Shown here: positions 61,744-64,000 of the stretch, one piece after another
How positions within the stretch are numbered: position 1 is the stretch's first letter
How the letters are laid out: each line of letters begins with the position of its first letter
Assembly: GCF_000633415.1 (NCBI RefSeq)
Contig: NZ_AYMV01000022.1
Span: 1-64,000 of the forward strand
Direction: 5' to 3'
DNA from: Leucobacter sp. PH1c
GTDB taxonomy: Bacteria; Actinomycetota; Actinomycetes; Actinomycetales; Microbacteriaceae
Length of the DNA stretch: 64,000 bases
Notes under the pieces: model-generated
The model's input: the letters and a program-made list of their open reading frames with translations, nothing else
The model's database searches: none
Told to the model about the DNA's origin: nothing
Program-made: the position numbers and the translations under genes

Positions 61744-62598
61744 CTACTGGAGCCGCTTCCGGATCCAGGCCGAGGCGAGATCGACGAGCACGATCACCAC
61801 GAGGATGATGATCAGGTAGGTCATCATCTCGTCGAACTGGAACGTCTTGATCGACTTATTGATGAGCAGTCCGATGCCCCCGGCGCCCACGAGCCCGAGC
61901 ACGAGCGACGAGCGCACGTTCACATCGAAGCGGTAGAGCAGGAGCCCCGTGAGCTGCGGGAGCACGCTCGGGATCGTCGCGTTCGCGACCACCTGCCAGC
62001 GGCTCGCCCCGGCCGTCCGAAGCGCCTGCTCGGGGCCGGGATCGATGTCCTCCATCGCCTCGGACCAGAGCTTCCCCATGACGCCCGTGTTGTGCGCGAT
62101 GAGCGCGAGCACGCCGGCGAAGGGCCCGAGCCCCACGGCGGTGACGAAGATGAGCGCGAAGACAATGTCGGGAACGGCGCGGAAGAACGACAGGATCCCG
62201 CGGGCCACCTGGTAGACGAACGCGTTCGGGGAGGTCGTGCGCGCACCGAGCACGGCGAGGAGCAGCGCGAGCGGCACCGAGACCGTCGTGCCGAGCAGGC
62301 CGACCCAGAGCGTCGTGAGCGCGCCGGCGAGGCCCGCCCGCACGACGTCGGGGCTGAGATCCGGCGGGATGGCCTCGGCGAGGAAGTTCGCCATGCCCTG
62401 CGCGCCCGTGACGAGCTTCTCGGGGCGGAAGTCGGTCGCCTGGAACGCGAGCAGGTGCAGCAGCACGAGCACGACGATGATCACGGACCACGAGCCGGCG
62501 CGGTAGGGCACGCGGGGGTCGCGGGGCACACCGAGCGCGCGCGGGGCCGCGCCGCCGGAAGCGCCGGCGCCAGCGGCGCGGGTGAGGGTGTCGGTCAT
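61744..62598 (-). CDS. phnE: Phosphonate/phosphite-type ABC transporter permease (PhnE-like)
   Basis: This 284-aa inner-membrane permease has about six helices and the binding-protein-dependent EAA-type loop EQALRTAGASRWQVVANATIPSVLPQL near 195-220. FRAVPDIVFALIFVTAVGLGPFAGVLALIAH and the ending IRKRLQ are typical of PhnE. ATG 62598 has GAGGAG upstream; GTG 62619 would overlap the ATPase stop by 4 nt and cannot be excluded. It forms an operon with the two genes to its right. Ligand could be phosphonate, phosphite or phosphate. Confidence 0.85.
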   Translation of the reverse strand: MTDTLTRAAGAGASGGAAPRALGVPRDPRVPYRAGSWSVIIVVLVLLHLLAFQATDFRPEKLVTGAQGMANFLAEAIPPDLSPDVVRAGLAGALTTLWVGLLGTTVSVPLALLLAVLGARTTSPNAFVYQVARGILSFFRAVPDIVFALIFVTAVGLGPFAGVLALIAHNTGVMGKLWSEAMEDIDPGPEQALRTAGASRWQVVANATIPSVLPQLTGLLLYRFDVNVRSSLVLGLVGAGGIGLLINKSIKTFQFDEMMTYLIIILVVIVLVDLASAWIRKRLQ

Positions 62599-62615
62599 GA
62601 GTGGCTCCTCGGGGC

Positions 62616-63440
62616 TCACAGGTAGAGGGACGCCAGCTGGGCGTCGTCGATGTCGGCGGTCGGCGCGTCGAAGACGAGCGCGCCGCCGCGGAGCCCGATC
62701 ACCCGGTCCGCGTAGGCGCGGGCGAGGTGCGGCTGGTGGAGCACGGCAGCGACGCCGAGACCCTCGTTCACCGCGAGGTCGTGCAGCAGCTGCATCACGT
62801 CGTCGGCGGCCTTGGGATCGAGCGCGGAGACCGGCTCGTCGGCCAGGATCATACGGGGCCGCTGGCAGAGGGCTCGGGCGATCGCGACACGCTGCTGCTG
62901 CCCGCCGGAGAGACTGCCCGCGCGGTCGTGCGCGCGGTCGGCGAGGCCGACGCGGTCGAGGCAGGCCATCGCCTCCTCCTTCAGCTCCCGGCCGAAGAGC
63001 GGCGGGATCGAGCGCCAGCCCGGGAGGCGGGCGAAGCCGCCCGCGCAGACGTTCTGGAGCACGGTCCGACGCTGGACGAGGTGGATCTTCTGGAACACCG
63101 TCGCGGCGGTGCGCCGTGCCTCGGCCCGGCGCTGCGCGCTCGCCTCGGCGAGACGGACCCCGGCGATCGTGATGTCGCCCGAGTCCGCCTCGATCAGGCC
63201 GTTCACCGCACGCAGGGTGGTCGACTTGCCGGAGCCGTTGGCCCCGAGGAAGGCGACCATTTCGCCCGCGTGCACGCGCATGCTCATGTCCTGCAGCACG
63301 ACGCGATCCCCGAAGCTCTTGGAGATGGCCCGCACATCGAGCAGCACCTCCCGTTCCTCGGCCGCGGCCGTTCCCGCGGCCGAGGAGTGCGCGAGCGCGC
63401 CCCCGGCGGCGGGATCCCTGCGTGCGGTGACGGCGCTCAT
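62616..63440 (-). CDS. phnC: Phosphonate/phosphite-type ABC transporter ATPase (PhnC-like)
   Basis: This 274-aa ATPase has Walker A GANGSGKST near 67, VFQKIHLVQRRTVLQNVCAGG (the Q-loop stretch with LV.R..VL.NV typical of PhnC), signature LSGGQQQR and Walker B MILADEPVSALDP. The first ~30 residues are an Ala-rich extension. ATG 63440 shares one base with the stop of the binding-protein gene, so the three genes are tightly coupled. Confidence 0.87.
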   Translation of the reverse strand: MSAVTARRDPAAGGALAHSSAAGTAAAEEREVLLDVRAISKSFGDRVVLQDMSMRVHAGEMVAFLGANGSGKSTTLRAVNGLIEADSGDITIAGVRLAEASAQRRAEARRTAATVFQKIHLVQRRTVLQNVCAGGFARLPGWRSIPPLFGRELKEEAMACLDRVGLADRAHDRAGSLSGGQQQRVAIARALCQRPRMILADEPVSALDPKAADDVMQLLHDLAVNEGLGVAAVLHQPHLARAYADRVIGLRGGALVFDAPTADIDDAQLASLYL

Positions 63441-64000
63441 CAGACGTCCGCCTCGGTGAGGCCCATGGTCTTCGCGAGGTCGAAGAGCGGCTGGTAGTCC
63501 TTCGTGGTGGCGGGGATCAGCGGCCCCGCGGGGTCGACCCCGAGGAAGCCCGAGACCTCGGCGACGTCCTCCGCGTCGAGGCTGAGGAGCGCGTCCGAGA
63601 CGGCGTCCTTGAACTCCTGTGGCAGGTTGCCGCGCACGGTGATCGGGTCGTTCGGGATCGGATCCGACTCCCAGATCTGACGGAACTTGCTGGTGTCGAA
63701 GGTTCCCTCGGCCGTCGCCGTCGCGAGCGTCTGCGAGTTGATCTGCGCGGCGTCGACGGTGCCGTTCACGAGCGCCAGCAGCGCCTCGGGGTGTCCGCCC
63801 GCGTAGTCCGCGGTGACCTCGTCGGCGATGCCGGCGTCGGTGATGGCCGACATGGGGAGCGCGTCGCCCGAGGTCGAGCCGGGGCTGCCGAGCGCGAGCG
63901 TGTGCCCGGGGAGGTCCTCGATGGACTGGATCTTCGAGTCCTTCGGCACCCAGATGCCGCCCGTGTAGGTCGTCGGGTTGCCTTCGGCGTCGCCGAAGGA
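63440..64000 (-). CDS. phnD: Phosphonate/phosphite-type substrate-binding protein (PhnD-like), 5' part off window
   Basis: Only the C-terminal ~186 codons are present; the frame continues through base 64000 (…TYTGGIWVPKDSKI). It has IEDLPGHTLALGSPGSTSGDALPM, ALVNGTVDAAQINSQT, and the WESDPIPNDPITVRGNLP block, all typical of PhnD-family solute-binding proteins, in which SxSG contacts the phosphonate oxyanion. Signal peptide and start lie beyond the window. It feeds the PhnC/PhnE transporter encoded downstream. Confidence 0.87.
   Translation of the reverse strand, partial: SFGDAEGNPTTYTGGIWVPKDSKIQSIEDLPGHTLALGSPGSTSGDALPMSAITDAGIADEVTADYAGGHPEALLALVNGTVDAAQINSQTLATATAEGTFDTSKFRQIWESDPIPNDPITVRGNLPQEFKDAVSDALLSLDAEDVAEVSGFLGVDPAGPLIPATTKDYQPLFDLAKTMGLTEADV

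Overview
The window is high-GC actinobacterial DNA. Its GT/GC-rich codon use, many GTG starts, leaderless promoters and secreted proteins ending in repeats with the block 'REAMAAFLYRL' suggest the family Microbacteriaceae, for example a Leucobacter- or Microbacterium-like genus; the genus is an inference. I find no rRNA, tRNA, CRISPR array, transposase or phage gene. Almost the whole window is a cell-surface glycopolymer and surface-protein locus, bordered by housekeeping and transport genes.

Layout. (1) 0-5.3 kb: two paralogous secreted metzincin-like proteases with SLH-type anchors. (2) 5.5-7.1 kb: an AGCS amino-acid/cation symporter, meeting tail to tail a leftward group at 7.1-11.4 kb: an ECF-like sigma factor and a five-gene chain (secreted protein, lipoprotein, HlyD/MacA-type adaptor, ATPase, FtsX/MacB-type permease) in which every junction is a 4-nt ATGA or GTGA overlap. 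(3) 11.5-29.3 kb: sugar-nucleotide and glycosyltransferase genes: glf, a LicD-methyltransferase fusion, a Gfo/Idh/MocA dehydrogenase, three related GT4-like transferases plus another GT4, two paralogous GT2, an MsbA/PglK-like ABC flippase, a DegT aminotransferase, and a DPM1-like GT2/DUF2304/DUF6541 module. A 540-bp gene-free stretch at 14.56-15.1 kb carries a 19-bp tandem array and a duplicated 72-bp palindromic element. (4) 29.4-44.4 kb: a teichoic-acid-type block with visibly lower GC: a hexapeptide acyltransferase, three proteins with CDP-glycerol glycerophosphotransferase domains (one also with TPR-like and GT4 parts), a TagGH-type ABC exporter whose ATPase ends in an LGFP-like domain, and a GT2-polysaccharide pyruvyltransferase (CsaB-like) fusion. 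(5) 44.4-56.2 kb: two more SLH proteins (one with CHAP and FG-GAP repeats), an Ig-like/SunSET-like secreted protein, two GT2 (one GlfT1-like), an LCP ligase and galE. (6) 56.4-64 kb: a GT-like gene, purE and purK, a DHA2 MFS exporter with a MarR-type regulator and an obvious double operator, and a phnDCE-type ABC importer cut by the window end.

How it fits together (inference). UDP-Gal (GalE) is converted to UDP-Galf (Glf) and used by a GlfT1-like GT2. TagF-like and LicD-like enzymes build a phosphodiester-linked polymer, the CsaB-like domain adds ketal-pyruvate, TagGH and the PglK-like ABC protein export it, and LCP ligates it to peptidoglycan. Pyruvylated wall polymer is the known ligand of SLH domains, and four SLH-bearing secreted proteins flank the polymer genes, so the locus may encode both an anchor polymer and its clients.
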